Source: Pinisolibacter sp040275425 | GTDB lineage: Bacteria; Pseudomonadota; Alphaproteobacteria; Rhizobiales; Ancalomicrobiaceae | Assembly (NCBI GenBank): GCA_040275425.1 | Contig: JBEOKB010000129.1 | Location: 1 to 20,479, forward strand | DNA length: 20,479 bases | Direction of reading: 5' to 3' | Shown here: positions 12,665 to 20,227 of the stretch, piece after piece | Numbering within the stretch: position 1 is the first letter of the stretch | How the letters are laid out: each line of letters starts with the position of its first letter | Notes under the pieces: generated by a model | What the model was told of the DNA's origin: nothing | The model's input: only the letters and a program-made list of their open reading frames with translations | The model's database searches: none | Program-made: the position numbers and the translations under genes

Positions 12665-13144
12665 ATGAAGAACGTCGAGGAATTCCTGGCCTACGCCATC
12701 AAGCTCGAGGAAGAGGCGATGCTGCGCTTCGGTGAACTCGCCGACAGCATGCAGACCTACGGCAACGCCGACGTGGCCAAGCTCTTCCGCCGACTGTCGG
12801 AATATTCCGCCATGCACATGGGCGACGCCAAGGCGCGCGCGGGCTTCCGCGACATCCCCGAGCTCGCCGCCCACGAGTTCCACTGGCCCCAGGGCGAGAG
12901 CCCCGAGCGCGCCGCCATCTGGGCCGCCGATCCCTTCATCGCCCGCGACGACGCCCTCCTCATCGCCCTCGAGGCGGAAAAGGCGGGGCTCGGCTTCTAT
13001 GCCCACGTCCTCGCCGAGACCACCGACCCCGAGATCAAGGCGCTGTGCCTGGAGTTCGTCGAGGAGGAGGAGGGTCACGTCCGCGAACTGGAGAAGTGGA
13101 TCGCCGCCCACAAGGCCGGCAAGCCGCTGCCCGTCGACGCCTGA
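12665..13144 (+). CDS. Ferritin-like / rubrerythrin-family diiron-fold protein
   Basis: 159 aa, four-helix bundle pattern. Helix 1 carries ELEEEAMLRF-type acidic residues (E15-E17), helix 3 has ALEAEKAGLGFY (E103, E105), and helix 4 has EEEEGH (E135-x-x-H138), a standard ferritin-like ExxH. In helix 2 the expected ExxH reads S48-A-M-H51, so one bridging Glu appears lost, although E46 is nearby. No rubredoxin domain is present, unlike full rubrerythrin. Such proteins recur in alphaproteobacterial nif clusters with no proven role; iron storage, Fe supply to cluster assembly, or peroxide/O2 defence are inferences. ATG at 12665 follows GAGGAGACG. It is probably co-transcribed with fdxD and ends before a strong two-way terminator. 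Confidence 0.85.
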   Translation: MKNVEEFLAYAIKLEEEAMLRFGELADSMQTYGNADVAKLFRRLSEYSAMHMGDAKARAGFRDIPELAAHEFHWPQGESPERAAIWAADPFIARDDALLIALEAEKAGLGFYAHVLAETTDPEIKALCLEFVEEEEGHVRELEKWIAAHKAGKPLPVDA

Positions 13145-13278
13145 ACGGCGACGCGGGAACCTTCGATCGTCGATGCCCTGGCGCCCACGACGCCGGGGCC
13201 TTCGTCGTCGCCGGGCGCCCGTCGCCCACGCGTCCGTCGTCGCCGAGGCCACCGGCGCGTCGATCCCTCGAAACGGCG

Positions 13279-13312
13279 ACGGGCGCCTCTTCCTCGCGGA
13301 AGAAGCGCCCGT
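13279..13312. terminator. Two-way terminator hairpin between ferritin-like and SIR2-like genes
   Basis: Arms 13279-13293 (ACGGGCGCCTCTTCC) and 13298-13312 (GGAAGAAGCGCCCGT) pair over 15 positions with a single C-A mismatch and a TCGC loop. It lies between two convergent genes, 134 nt past one stop and 31 nt past the other. Confidence 0.75.
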
Positions 13313-13343
13313 GAATGACCCCCTACGGGTTCGCCCGATCGGG

Positions 13344-14216
13344 TCAGCCGACCAGAATCTCCTCCGCCCGCGCCAGCGGCAGATCGACCACCTCGATTCC
13401 CGTCTCGGCGAAGAACTTCATCTCGTTCTTCGTCACCTTGTCGACCTCGACCACCGCGACGTGCGACCCGGCCGAGCGCTTGGTGATCTGGCGGGCGTAG
13501 GTGCGCAGCATCTGGTCGTGGAAGCGACAACCGACGAACACGAAGCCGCGCGTCGTCCGGATCCCCTTCACCACCTCCGGGATCGGCGACTGGATGTCGA
13601 TCTCGGTCAGCACCTCGACGTAGTCGCTGTCGGCGACCAGGAAGTTCTTGGCCGGCGTGACCGCGCCGTGCGGCTTGTAGAGCACCGTCCTCGCGCTCTC
13701 CGCCGTCTCCGGCAGCACTTCCGCGCCGGCCGGATCGTAGGCCTTGGTCCAGATGTCGCGGTTCTCGCCCGACCGGGTCACGCCCTGGATCTCGATCCAG
13801 TCGCCGCGTCCGGTCGCCTTCAGCGCCGCCCGGCTCGCCCCGTCGTACCAGGTGTCGACGATCAGCGACAACGGCAGGCTCGCCAGCCACGTCGTCAGCG
13901 CCGACGGCGCCACCGGCGGGCCGAACACTTCGGCCATGTAGGCGATCAGCGTGTTGCGGTGGCGCCGCTGTTCGATGAACTGGGCGACCGACCACATGTT
14001 GGTGCGGATCTTCGAGGGCGCGGGCGCCTTGGCGTGCAGCGCCGCCGCCACCGTCTCCGGCAGCACCGGCACCGGCGGCGTGCCGGCGAGCGCGGCCAGA
14101 TCGGGCCCCAGATAGGGCACCACCCGATCGGCGAGGAGGCCGAAGCGCACGTCGGCGAGCTTCTCCTCGGCGGCGGCTCCGCGGAGCACCCTGGCGTCGG
14201 TTGCGAGAATGGTCAT
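13344..14216 (-). CDS. SIR2-like (SIR2_2-type) domain protein in the nifB-nifZ-nifT unit
   Basis: 290 aa. The order of motifs fits a SIR2-like fold: RVVPYLGPDLAAL (residues 31-43, the Gly-rich NAD loop, usually GAGxS), LIVDTWYDG (118-126, usually TNYD), YKPHGAV (180-186, with the catalytic-type His of the K/LHG motif) and FVFVGCRFHDQ (225-235, the GxSxxD-like segment). The Asn of TNYD is replaced by Trp, so NAD chemistry may be altered. SIR2-type proteins are NAD-dependent deacylases or NAD hydrolases, but what this nif-linked group does is not established. ATG at 14216 follows AAGGAG. It is the last gene of the minus-strand nifB unit, 113 nt past nifT, and faces the ferritin-like gene across a terminator. 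Codon use matches its neighbours. Confidence 0.75.
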   Translation of the reverse strand: MTILATDARVLRGAAAEEKLADVRFGLLADRVVPYLGPDLAALAGTPPVPVLPETVAAALHAKAPAPSKIRTNMWSVAQFIEQRRHRNTLIAYMAEVFGPPVAPSALTTWLASLPLSLIVDTWYDGASRAALKATGRGDWIEIQGVTRSGENRDIWTKAYDPAGAEVLPETAESARTVLYKPHGAVTPAKNFLVADSDYVEVLTEIDIQSPIPEVVKGIRTTRGFVFVGCRFHDQMLRTYARQITKRSAGSHVAVVEVDKVTKNEMKFFAETGIEVVDLPLARAEEILVG

Positions 14217-14329
14217 GCACGGCTCCTTCGACTGGTGTTCCGCGCGCGAAACGCGGCGGACGACGACTTCCGGCGGGCCACCGATCCCCCTCCCCCGCCG
14301 CGCCGACGGCGGCAGCGACGACCGCGCGC

Positions 14330-14542
14330 TCAGTCGTCGTCGCCGACCTTGCGGGCGTTGACGGTGATCGGCAGCTTCGTGTCGGCCGGCATCTCCGGCA
14401 GGATCAGCACCCAGCCGTTCTTCATCTTGATCGAGCCGCCCCACATCTCGGGCTTCTCCATCTCGATCACCGGCTCCTCGAGATCCTTCTTCGGGATGTA
14501 GGCCGAGAGCCCCTTGGGCGTATTGCGCAGCATCACCTTCAT
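14330..14542 (-). CDS. nifT: NifT/FixU protein
   Basis: 70 aa, the usual length. NifT/FixU is a small conserved nif protein of unknown activity, often beside nifZ, with a weak or absent phenotype when lost. Family signature residues are seen: MKVMLRN start, LSAYIPKKDLEE, and the WGGSIKMKNGWVLILPEMP block. The start at 14542 follows CGAAAGG and matches the family's N-terminus; longer in-frame starts give an unrelated basic extension. It lies 98 nt after nifZ and 113 nt before the SIR2-like gene. Confidence 0.93.
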   Translation of the reverse strand: MKVMLRNTPKGLSAYIPKKDLEEPVIEMEKPEMWGGSIKMKNGWVLILPEMPADTKLPITVNARKVGDDD

Positions 14543-14640
14543 CGCATGGGCCTTTCGTGGTCGGCCGCCCGCGCGGCCGGATCGGGGTGTCTCTCCCGCC
14601 GCTTCCCCCGCGACGGGTCGCTCGGGCCGCGCCCGAGAAC

Positions 14641-14967
14641 TCAGTCGACGGTTTCGATCTCCGGCGCGTCGGGGGCGTACTTCGCCGCGTCCTCCGGCGG
14701 ATGATCGAGGCTGATCAGCTCCTTGCCGCGCATGCCGACGATGGTGCCGCGCTCGGGCCACTCGACCGCGTAGATGTAGAACATCTGCAGGAACGTCCCG
14801 ATGTCGCGCACGTAGCCGTAGTCGCCCTTGAACACCAGCGGCTCGCCGATGTCCTTGCGCGGATAGGTGCCGTCGTTCTTGACCAGGCGCTTGGCGCGCA
14901 CCTTCTCGCCCGGCTTGAACACCGGAGGCTTGCGGATCTCGACCTCTTCCTCGCGGGCCAGTCCCAT
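14641..14967 (-). CDS. nifZ: NifZ, P-cluster maturation protein
   Basis: 108 aa. NifZ helps form the second P-cluster of the MoFe protein. The conserved core is FKPGEKVRAKRLVKNDGTYP (residues 17-36), then KGDYGYVRDIGTFLQMFYIYAVEW, typical of the SH3-like NifZ fold, and a tail with GMRGKELISLD. ATG at 14967 shares its A with the TGA of the upstream LRV gene (TGATG overlap), so translation is probably coupled. Length is at the short end for NifZ, normal for alphaproteobacteria. Confidence 0.95.
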   Translation of the reverse strand: MGLAREEEVEIRKPPVFKPGEKVRAKRLVKNDGTYPRKDIGEPLVFKGDYGYVRDIGTFLQMFYIYAVEWPERGTIVGMRGKELISLDHPPEDAAKYAPDAPEIETVD

Positions 14968-15758
14968 CACGTCCCCCTTTCGCGCGCCAGGCGCTCTCGC
15001 GCGGTCTCCCGCACCAATTCGTCCTCGTCCTCGGCCAGACGTCCCAGCTCGCCGACCGGGATCCGATCGGCCACCGTGAAGCGCACCCGGAAGTCCGGGT
15101 CGCCCGCCATCAGATGCAGACGCTCCGGCTTCAGCCGCTCCGCCACGATCAACCGCACAGTCGGGTCGTCGTCGCCGATCAGCGCGCCGATCAGCGCCTC
15201 GTCCACCCGCCGCGCCGCCTCGCGGCGGATCTCGGCGTCCTCGTCGCGCAGCACCCGCGCGAGCAGCGCCGGCGGGGCCCGCCGCGCCGCCGCCATCCGC
15301 ACGCCGTAGTCGACGTCCGTGAGCAGCGGCACCAGATCCTCGCCGTCGAGCCGGCGCACCACCGTCATCCGCACCCGCCGATCGGGATCGGCGACGAACC
15401 CGAGAATGCGCGGCTTGGGCAGACGCAGCGCCACCATCGCCCGCACGTCCGGTTCCGGATCGTCGATCAGGGCCGGTAGGCGGAACAGGCTGGCGTACTT
15501 CGCCGCGATCGTCCGCACCTCGAAATAGGGATGATCGAGGTAGCGGTCGGCCTGCGCCTGATTGGCGGCGAAGAAGCGGTCGATCCGCTTGCCGCGCCGA
15601 TCGTTGACGCAGGTGCGCCCGAACTCGCACCGACCGGCCGCGCGCGTCTCCTCGTGCGGACAGTCGCCGCACGACACCGGGTTGCCCAACCAGTCGACGG
15701 TCTCGTCCTCGTCGACCGGTTGGAACGCCCCGGCGTTCGTCTCGCCTCCGTCGCTCAT
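14967..15758 (-). CDS. 4Fe-4S-containing leucine-rich-variant (LRV) repeat protein
   Basis: 263 aa. An N-terminal cysteine cluster (C30-x2-C33, C44, C50) fits the [4Fe-4S] module of the Azotobacter LRV protein. It is followed by seven repeats of about 23-24 residues with a D-x-D-x-x-V-R-x-x-x-A-x-R-L core (for example DPEPDVRAMVALRL, DPDRRVRMTVVRRL, DDDPTVRLIVAERL), forming an alpha/3-10 solenoid. The family is encoded near nifB/fdxN in many diazotrophs and its role is unknown; an adaptor for redox or cluster assembly is an inference. ATG at 15758 follows GGGAGGG. It is 35 nt after fdxN and overlaps nifZ by one base. Confidence 0.92.
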   Translation of the reverse strand: MSDGGETNAGAFQPVDEDETVDWLGNPVSCGDCPHEETRAAGRCEFGRTCVNDRRGKRIDRFFAANQAQADRYLDHPYFEVRTIAAKYASLFRLPALIDDPEPDVRAMVALRLPKPRILGFVADPDRRVRMTVVRRLDGEDLVPLLTDVDYGVRMAAARRAPPALLARVLRDEDAEIRREAARRVDEALIGALIGDDDPTVRLIVAERLKPERLHLMAGDPDFRVRFTVADRIPVGELGRLAEDEDELVRETARERLARERGT

Positions 15759-15793
15759 GATCGGCGTCCCTCCCGCCGTCCGAGCCGCGGCCG

Positions 15794-15985
15794 TCAGGCC
15801 TTGACGCAGGTCTTCGGCACCGGACACACCGCGGCGCACTGCTGGGTGTCCATGCCGTCGCACTCGGTGCACTTCACCGGGTCGATGATGTAGGTCTCGC
15901 CCTTCATCTTGATGGCGGCCGAGGGGCATTCGAATTCGCAGGCGCCGCAGGTGGTGCACTGGGACGCGATGATCTTGAAGGCCAT
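15794..15985 (-). CDS. fdxN: FdxN-type 2x[4Fe-4S] ferredoxin
   Basis: 63 aa. Two cluster motifs: C10-x2-C13-x2-C16-x3-C20-P and C39-x2-C42-x7-C50-x3-C54-P, with an eight-ish-residue insert in the second, as in Rhizobium/Rhodobacter FdxN. An extra C60 lies near the end. FdxN is a main electron donor for nitrogenase in several alphaproteobacteria and may also support NifB. ATG at 15985 starts MAFKIIASQC as expected. It follows nifB by 171 nt, a spacer with a small CGGCGG/CCGCCG stem but no sigma-54 element, so it is probably read from the nifB promoter. Confidence 0.95.
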   Translation of the reverse strand: MAFKIIASQCTTCGACEFECPSAAIKMKGETYIIDPVKCTECDGMDTQQCAAVCPVPKTCVKA

Positions 15986-16156
15986 GAGCCCGTCTCCTGT
16001 CAGGTGGTGGTTCGGCGGTAGACCGCCGGGTGGGGGCCTCCGACGGGTCGATCCCGCCGGACGGGTCGTGGGTCACACGGCGGCCCAACTTCCGCCGTCT
16101 CCCCCCACGAAGTCTCGGGGACGGCGACCCGCCCCCCGCGCGCGCCGCGATCGCCC

Positions 16157-17641
16157 TCAGGCGACCGCCGCGCCCGCCTCTCGACCGAACTCGGCCGCAT
16201 AGAGCGCACCGATCGCGGTCTCGATGTAGTCGAAGCCGTAGGCGTCGGTGGCGCGGATGCCCGCCGCCGTCAGCATGTCCTTCGGGCAGTCGCCGATCTT
16301 GGCGCAGAGCACCACCTCGACGCCCTCGAGCGCCCTGATGACGCTGTCGAGCGTGGCGTCCTCGCCCCAGCCGCCTTCGCAGTACTGGGCCTCGACCTTG
16401 CGATGACCGACGAACACGATGCCCTTCGGACCCGCCTCGTAGACCTGGAACTCCTTGGCGTGGCCGAAGTGCTCGTTGATCCGTCCGCCGCCCTTGGTGG
16501 CGACCGCGACCAGGAGCTTCGCGTCGGCCGCGACCTCCTTGACCTCGGCCACCGCCGCCTGCTTGGCCGCGACGTGGTCGCCGCGTTCCTTGGCGACGAT
16601 CTCGCGATAGGCCTCGCGCTTGGAGGGATCGTAGGTGACCGTCTCCGGCAGCTGATCGAGGGTGAACTCCATCCCGCGATCCTCGCCGAGCAGCCCGACC
16701 GCGTCTGCGCGGCACTGGCGGCAGTGGCGCATCAGCTTGGCGCCGCCCTCGAGCTTGTCCTGCAGATCCTTCAGCTCGGCCGCCGTGGGCCCGCGCTGGC
16801 CGGTGAGCCCGTAGTGGGTGCCGTGCGCCGGATCGGAGATCAGCGGCATCACGTTGTGCAGGAACGCGCCGCGCTCCTTCACCCACTTGTTGACCTCGAG
16901 CAGATGCTCGTCGTTGACGCCGGGGATCAGCACCGAGTTGATCTTGGTGAGAATGCCGCGCGCGGTCAGCATTTCCAGGCCGAGCATCTGGCGCTCGTGC
17001 AGGATGCGCGCCGCCTCGATCCCCTCGTACCGACGCTTGTTGAAGTAGATCCAGGGATAGATCTTCGCGCCGATCTCCGGATCGACCATGTTGATGGTGA
17101 TCGTGACGTGGTCGACGTTCATCTCAGCCAGCTCGTCGACGTGATCGGGCAGCGCCAGACCGTTGGTCGAGATGCACAGCTTGACGTCCGGGATCTCCTT
17201 GGAGATCGCGTCGAAGGTCGCCTTGGTCTTCTTCCAGTCGTAGCAGGCGTCGCCCGGACCGGCGATGCCCAGCACCGACAGCTGCGGCACCTCGTTGGCG
17301 ACCGCGATCACCTTGCGCATCGCCTGATCCGGCGTCAGCTTCTCCGAGACGACGCCGGGGCGGCTCTCGTTGGCGCAGTCGTACTTGCGATTGCAGTAGT
17401 TGCATTGAATGTTGCAGGCTGGCGCCACCGCGACGTGCATGCGCGCGAAATAGTGGTGCGCCTCTTCCGAATAGCAGGGATGATCCTTGATCTTGTCCCA
17501 CACGGCCTCGTCCATGTCCTCCGGCTTGGCGGAGGAACCGCACGAGGACGACGAACATCCGCCCGAAGCGGCGGTCTTCTCGAGCGCCTGCACGTCGATC
17601 GGCTGCAACAGGCTCTCGAGCGAAATCATCGGCTGGTTCAT
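16157..17641 (-). CDS. nifB: NifB, radical-SAM FeMo-cofactor core synthase
   Basis: 494 aa. NifB fuses two [4Fe-4S] units with a carbide from SAM to make NifB-co, the committed step for all nitrogenase cofactors. The radical-SAM motif C76-x3-C80-x2-C83 (ACNIQCNYC) is intact, as are GIAGPGDACYDW and the N-terminal Ser/Cys-rich GGCSSSSCGS segment. The C-terminal third (LLVAVATKGGGRINEHFGHAKEFQVYE onward) is the NifX-like domain common in proteobacterial NifB. ATG at 17641 follows AGGGGAG; upstream in-frame sequence overlaps the promoter. It heads the nifB-fdxN-LRV-nifZ-nifT-SIR2 unit and has a textbook sigma-54 promoter and NifA site. Confidence 0.98.
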   Translation of the reverse strand: MNQPMISLESLLQPIDVQALEKTAASGGCSSSSCGSSAKPEDMDEAVWDKIKDHPCYSEEAHHYFARMHVAVAPACNIQCNYCNRKYDCANESRPGVVSEKLTPDQAMRKVIAVANEVPQLSVLGIAGPGDACYDWKKTKATFDAISKEIPDVKLCISTNGLALPDHVDELAEMNVDHVTITINMVDPEIGAKIYPWIYFNKRRYEGIEAARILHERQMLGLEMLTARGILTKINSVLIPGVNDEHLLEVNKWVKERGAFLHNVMPLISDPAHGTHYGLTGQRGPTAAELKDLQDKLEGGAKLMRHCRQCRADAVGLLGEDRGMEFTLDQLPETVTYDPSKREAYREIVAKERGDHVAAKQAAVAEVKEVAADAKLLVAVATKGGGRINEHFGHAKEFQVYEAGPKGIVFVGHRKVEAQYCEGGWGEDATLDSVIRALEGVEVVLCAKIGDCPKDMLTAAGIRATDAYGFDYIETAIGALYAAEFGREAGAAVA

Positions 17642-17678
17642 CGCCCACTCCCCTCGGCATGGTCTCAGGGAGAAATTC

Positions 17679-17693
17679 GCAAGGCCCGTGCCA
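17679..17693 (-). promoter_or_regulatory. Sigma-54 -24/-12 promoter of nifB
   Basis: The minus strand reads TGGCAC-GGGCC-TTGC (17693 to 17679), an exact consensus match including the G after TGGCAC. The predicted start is near 17667, leaving only a 26-nt leader. Confidence 0.88.
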
Positions 17694-17767
17694 AAGGAAA
17701 TAGTCGAACGATTCCAGAGACTCCGCCGTCTATGGAATTTTACCGACACGCCCCTTGTCGACATTCG

Positions 17768-17783
17768 TGTCGCGTGTCCGACA
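17768..17783. promoter_or_regulatory. NifA upstream activator site of nifB
   Basis: TGT-CGCGTGTCCG-ACA is an exact TGT-N10-ACA, 75 bp upstream of the nifB -24 element. A further TTGTCGACA lies adjacent at 17755-17763. The site is also about 100 bp upstream of the divergent plus-strand gene. Confidence 0.8.
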
Positions 17784-17880
17784 TCGCCCCGTCCGCCGGT
17801 CCGGGCGCGCGCGCCGTTAACTCGGTCTTCGTCGGAGTGACCCTACAGTCTCCGCCGAATTTGCAGGGAAATCGGCACGC

Positions 17881-20151
17881 ATGACCGCGACGGACACCAC
17901 CATCGACCGCACCTGGGCCACTCCGGCCCTGGTACTGCCCGCCTTCGCCGCCACCATCGGCGCGTCGGCCTTTCTGCTGTTCTCGGTCGAGCCGATGTTC
18001 GCCAAGATGGTGCTGCCGCGCCTGGGCGGGTCGGCCTCCGTGTGGTCGGTGGCGCTGGTGTTCTTCCAGGCGATGCTGCTCGCCGGCTACGCCTTCGCCC
18101 ACCTCCTCACCCGCCGTCTCTCCGTCGCCGTGGCGATCGGCGTCCATCTCATGGTGTGCATCGCCGCCGCCGTGATGCTGCCGATCGCCCTGCCGGCGAA
18201 CTGGGGCACCCCGCCCGATCGCTTCACCGAGCTCTGGGTGCTCGCCCTGTTCGCCGTGGCGGTGGGCCTGCCGTTCTTCGCCGTGGCGGTCAACGGGCCG
18301 CTCTTGCAGGCCTGGTTCGCCCGCACCGGCCATCCCCACGCCCGCGACCCCTATTTCCTCTACGGCGCCTCCAATCTCGGTTCCTTCGCCGCCCTCGTCG
18401 CCTACCCGCTGGTGATCGAGCCGACCATCGGTGTCACCGCCCAGAGCCGCCTGTGGAGCGGCGGCTTCCTTGCCCTCGCCCTCGCCGTCCTCGCTCTCGG
18501 GCTCCTCACCGCGCGCCTGTCTCCCGCCGCGGTCGCCCACACCCCCGTCCCGGCCCGGCCGATCGCCCTCGCGCGCCGCGCGCGCTGGATATTCCTCGCC
18601 TTCGTGCCCTCGGCGCTGCTGGTCGCCCTTACCGCCCACGTCTCCACCGACGTCGCCGCCGCGCCCTTCCTGTGGGTTCTGCCGCTGTCGCTGTTCCTGC
18701 TCACCTTCGTGATCGTGTTCCAGCGTCGGCCGCTCGTCCCCCATGCCACCGCCCTCGCCGTCCAGCCGCTGCTGCTCGCCGCCGTGATCGCTGTCACCGC
18801 TCTGCCGGTGCTGCCGCTGCCCGCCCGCATCGGGGTCGAGCTGCTCGCCTTCTTCGTCGCCGCTCTCGTCGCCCACGGCGAACTCGCCGCCGACCGCCCC
18901 GAGCCGGAGAACCTGACCGCGTTCTATCTGTGGATGAGCCTCGGCGGCGTCCTCGGCGGCATCTTCGCCGGCCTCCTCGCCCCGCAGATCTTCGCGACCA
19001 TCGCCGAATACCCGATCCTGCTCGTCGCCACCGTCGCCACCCGCCCGGGCCTCCTCCGCCTCGATCGCCGCACCGCCCTGCGCGCGCTCGGCCCCGTCGC
19101 CGCGATCGCCATCGTCCTCGCGTCCACCCGCCTTCTCGGCTACGATCTCGGATCGATCCCGGCCATCGTCGCCGTCGCCGCGATCACGATTGCCGTCGGC
19201 GCGATCGTGTGGGCCCGTGGCGACGATCTGCGCCTCCTCGCCACGCTGGCGATCGTGATCCTAGCCCTCCAGGCCTTCACCCCGGGGTTGGGCACGACCA
19301 CCTCGATCCGCTCCTTCTACGGCGTCAACCGCATCGCCGAGAGCAGCGACGGCCACTTCCGCTTCCTGTTCTCTGGAACCACCATCCACGGCGCCCAGCG
19401 CCTGCGCGGCGCCGACGGCACCGCCGTGTCCGGTCCGCCGCGCCCGGCCACCTACTACTGGCCCGGCTCGCCCATGGCCGACGTGATCGCCGCCACCCGC
19501 GCCCAGCGCGGCGGCACGCTCCCCCGCCTGATCACCGTCGGCCTCGGCACCGGTTCGCTCGCCTGCCACAAGCGGCCGGGCGAATCCTGGACCTTCTACG
19601 AGATCGATCCGGAGGTGGTGCGCATCGCCCGCGATCCCACCCGCTTCCGCTTTCTGTCGGATTGCGCTCCCGGCCAGGAGATCGTCGTCGGCGACGGCCG
19701 CCTCACCCTCGCCGATCACGGCGGCGCCGCCGCCGACGTCCTGATCGTCGACGCCTTCGCCTCCGACTCGATCCCCGTCCATCTCCTGACCCGCGAGGCG
19801 ATCGCCCTCTACACCGCCCGCCTCGCCCCGCACGGCGTGATGGCCTTCCATCTGCAGAACAAGCACATGGAACTGACCCGCGTCGCCGCCGCCCTCGCCA
19901 CCGCCGACGGCTGGACCGCCTGGGTCCGCGTCGGCCGTCCCGATGCCGCCGGCGTCGAGAACCACGACTTCCAGACCACCGTCGTCGTGCTCGCCCGCGA
20001 CCCCGCCGACGTCGCTCGCCTCGTCGCCGACCCCGAATGGCGGCGCATGGCCCCCGAGACCACCGTGACCGCCTGGACGGACGACCACGCCGACGTGCTC
20101 GACGCCATCCTGCGCAAGTATCGCGGCGACGGCCCCCGCCTCGTCCCCTGA
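17881..20151 (+). CDS. Fused membrane (MFS-like) / spermidine-synthase-like protein
   Basis: 756 aa. Residues about 15-470 contain roughly 13-15 hydrophobic segments, starting with PALVLPAFAATIGASAFLLFSVEPMFAKMVLPRLGG, a family signature. Residues about 540-720 form a SAM-binding spermidine-synthase-like domain: LITVGLGTGSLACH (motif I), WTFYEIDPEVVRIA, VVGDGRLTLAD and DVLIVDAFASDSIPVHLLT. It matches the 'fused MFS/spermidine synthase' group, inner-membrane proteins whose substrate is unknown; true polyamine synthesis is not shown. ATG at 17881 has a loose AGGGAAA upstream. It lies divergent from nifB and convergent to nifA, and no sigma-54 element faces it. It is not a recognised nif gene, though codon use matches the rest. 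Confidence 0.88.
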   Translation: MTATDTTIDRTWATPALVLPAFAATIGASAFLLFSVEPMFAKMVLPRLGGSASVWSVALVFFQAMLLAGYAFAHLLTRRLSVAVAIGVHLMVCIAAAVMLPIALPANWGTPPDRFTELWVLALFAVAVGLPFFAVAVNGPLLQAWFARTGHPHARDPYFLYGASNLGSFAALVAYPLVIEPTIGVTAQSRLWSGGFLALALAVLALGLLTARLSPAAVAHTPVPARPIALARRARWIFLAFVPSALLVALTAHVSTDVAAAPFLWVLPLSLFLLTFVIVFQRRPLVPHATALAVQPLLLAAVIAVTALPVLPLPARIGVELLAFFVAALVAHGELAADRPEPENLTAFYLWMSLGGVLGGIFAGLLAPQIFATIAEYPILLVATVATRPGLLRLDRRTALRALGPVAAIAIVLASTRLLGYDLGSIPAIVAVAAITIAVGAIVWARGDDLRLLATLAIVILALQAFTPGLGTTTSIRSFYGVNRIAESSDGHFRFLFSGTTIHGAQRLRGADGTAVSGPPRPATYYWPGSPMADVIAATRAQRGGTLPRLITVGLGTGSLACHKRPGESWTFYEIDPEVVRIARDPTRFRFLSDCAPGQEIVVGDGRLTLADHGGAAADVLIVDAFASDSIPVHLLTREAIALYTARLAPHGVMAFHLQNKHMELTRVAAALATADGWTAWVRVGRPDAAGVENHDFQTTVVVLARDPADVARLVADPEWRRMAPETTVTAWTDDHADVLDAILRKYRGDGPRLVP

Positions 20152-20171
20152 CGGCGCCCCCGAACGCACGA

Positions 20172-20193
20172 CGGCCCGGATCTCTCCGGGCCG
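20172..20193. terminator. Two-way terminator between the fused membrane gene and nifA
   Basis: CGGCCCGGA-TCTC-TCCGGGCCG is a perfect 9-bp stem with a tetraloop, 20 nt past the plus-strand stop and 34 nt past the nifA stop. Position between convergent genes supports termination in both directions. Confidence 0.75.
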
Positions 20194-20227
20194 CCGCCTC
20201 TCGGCCGGGGGAACGGAAGCGGTCGGG

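Noticed and set aside
17800..17880. Possible sigma-70 promoter for the fused membrane gene (TTAACT … CTACAG)
   Set aside because: Spacing of about 20 nt and weak boxes make it unconvincing.
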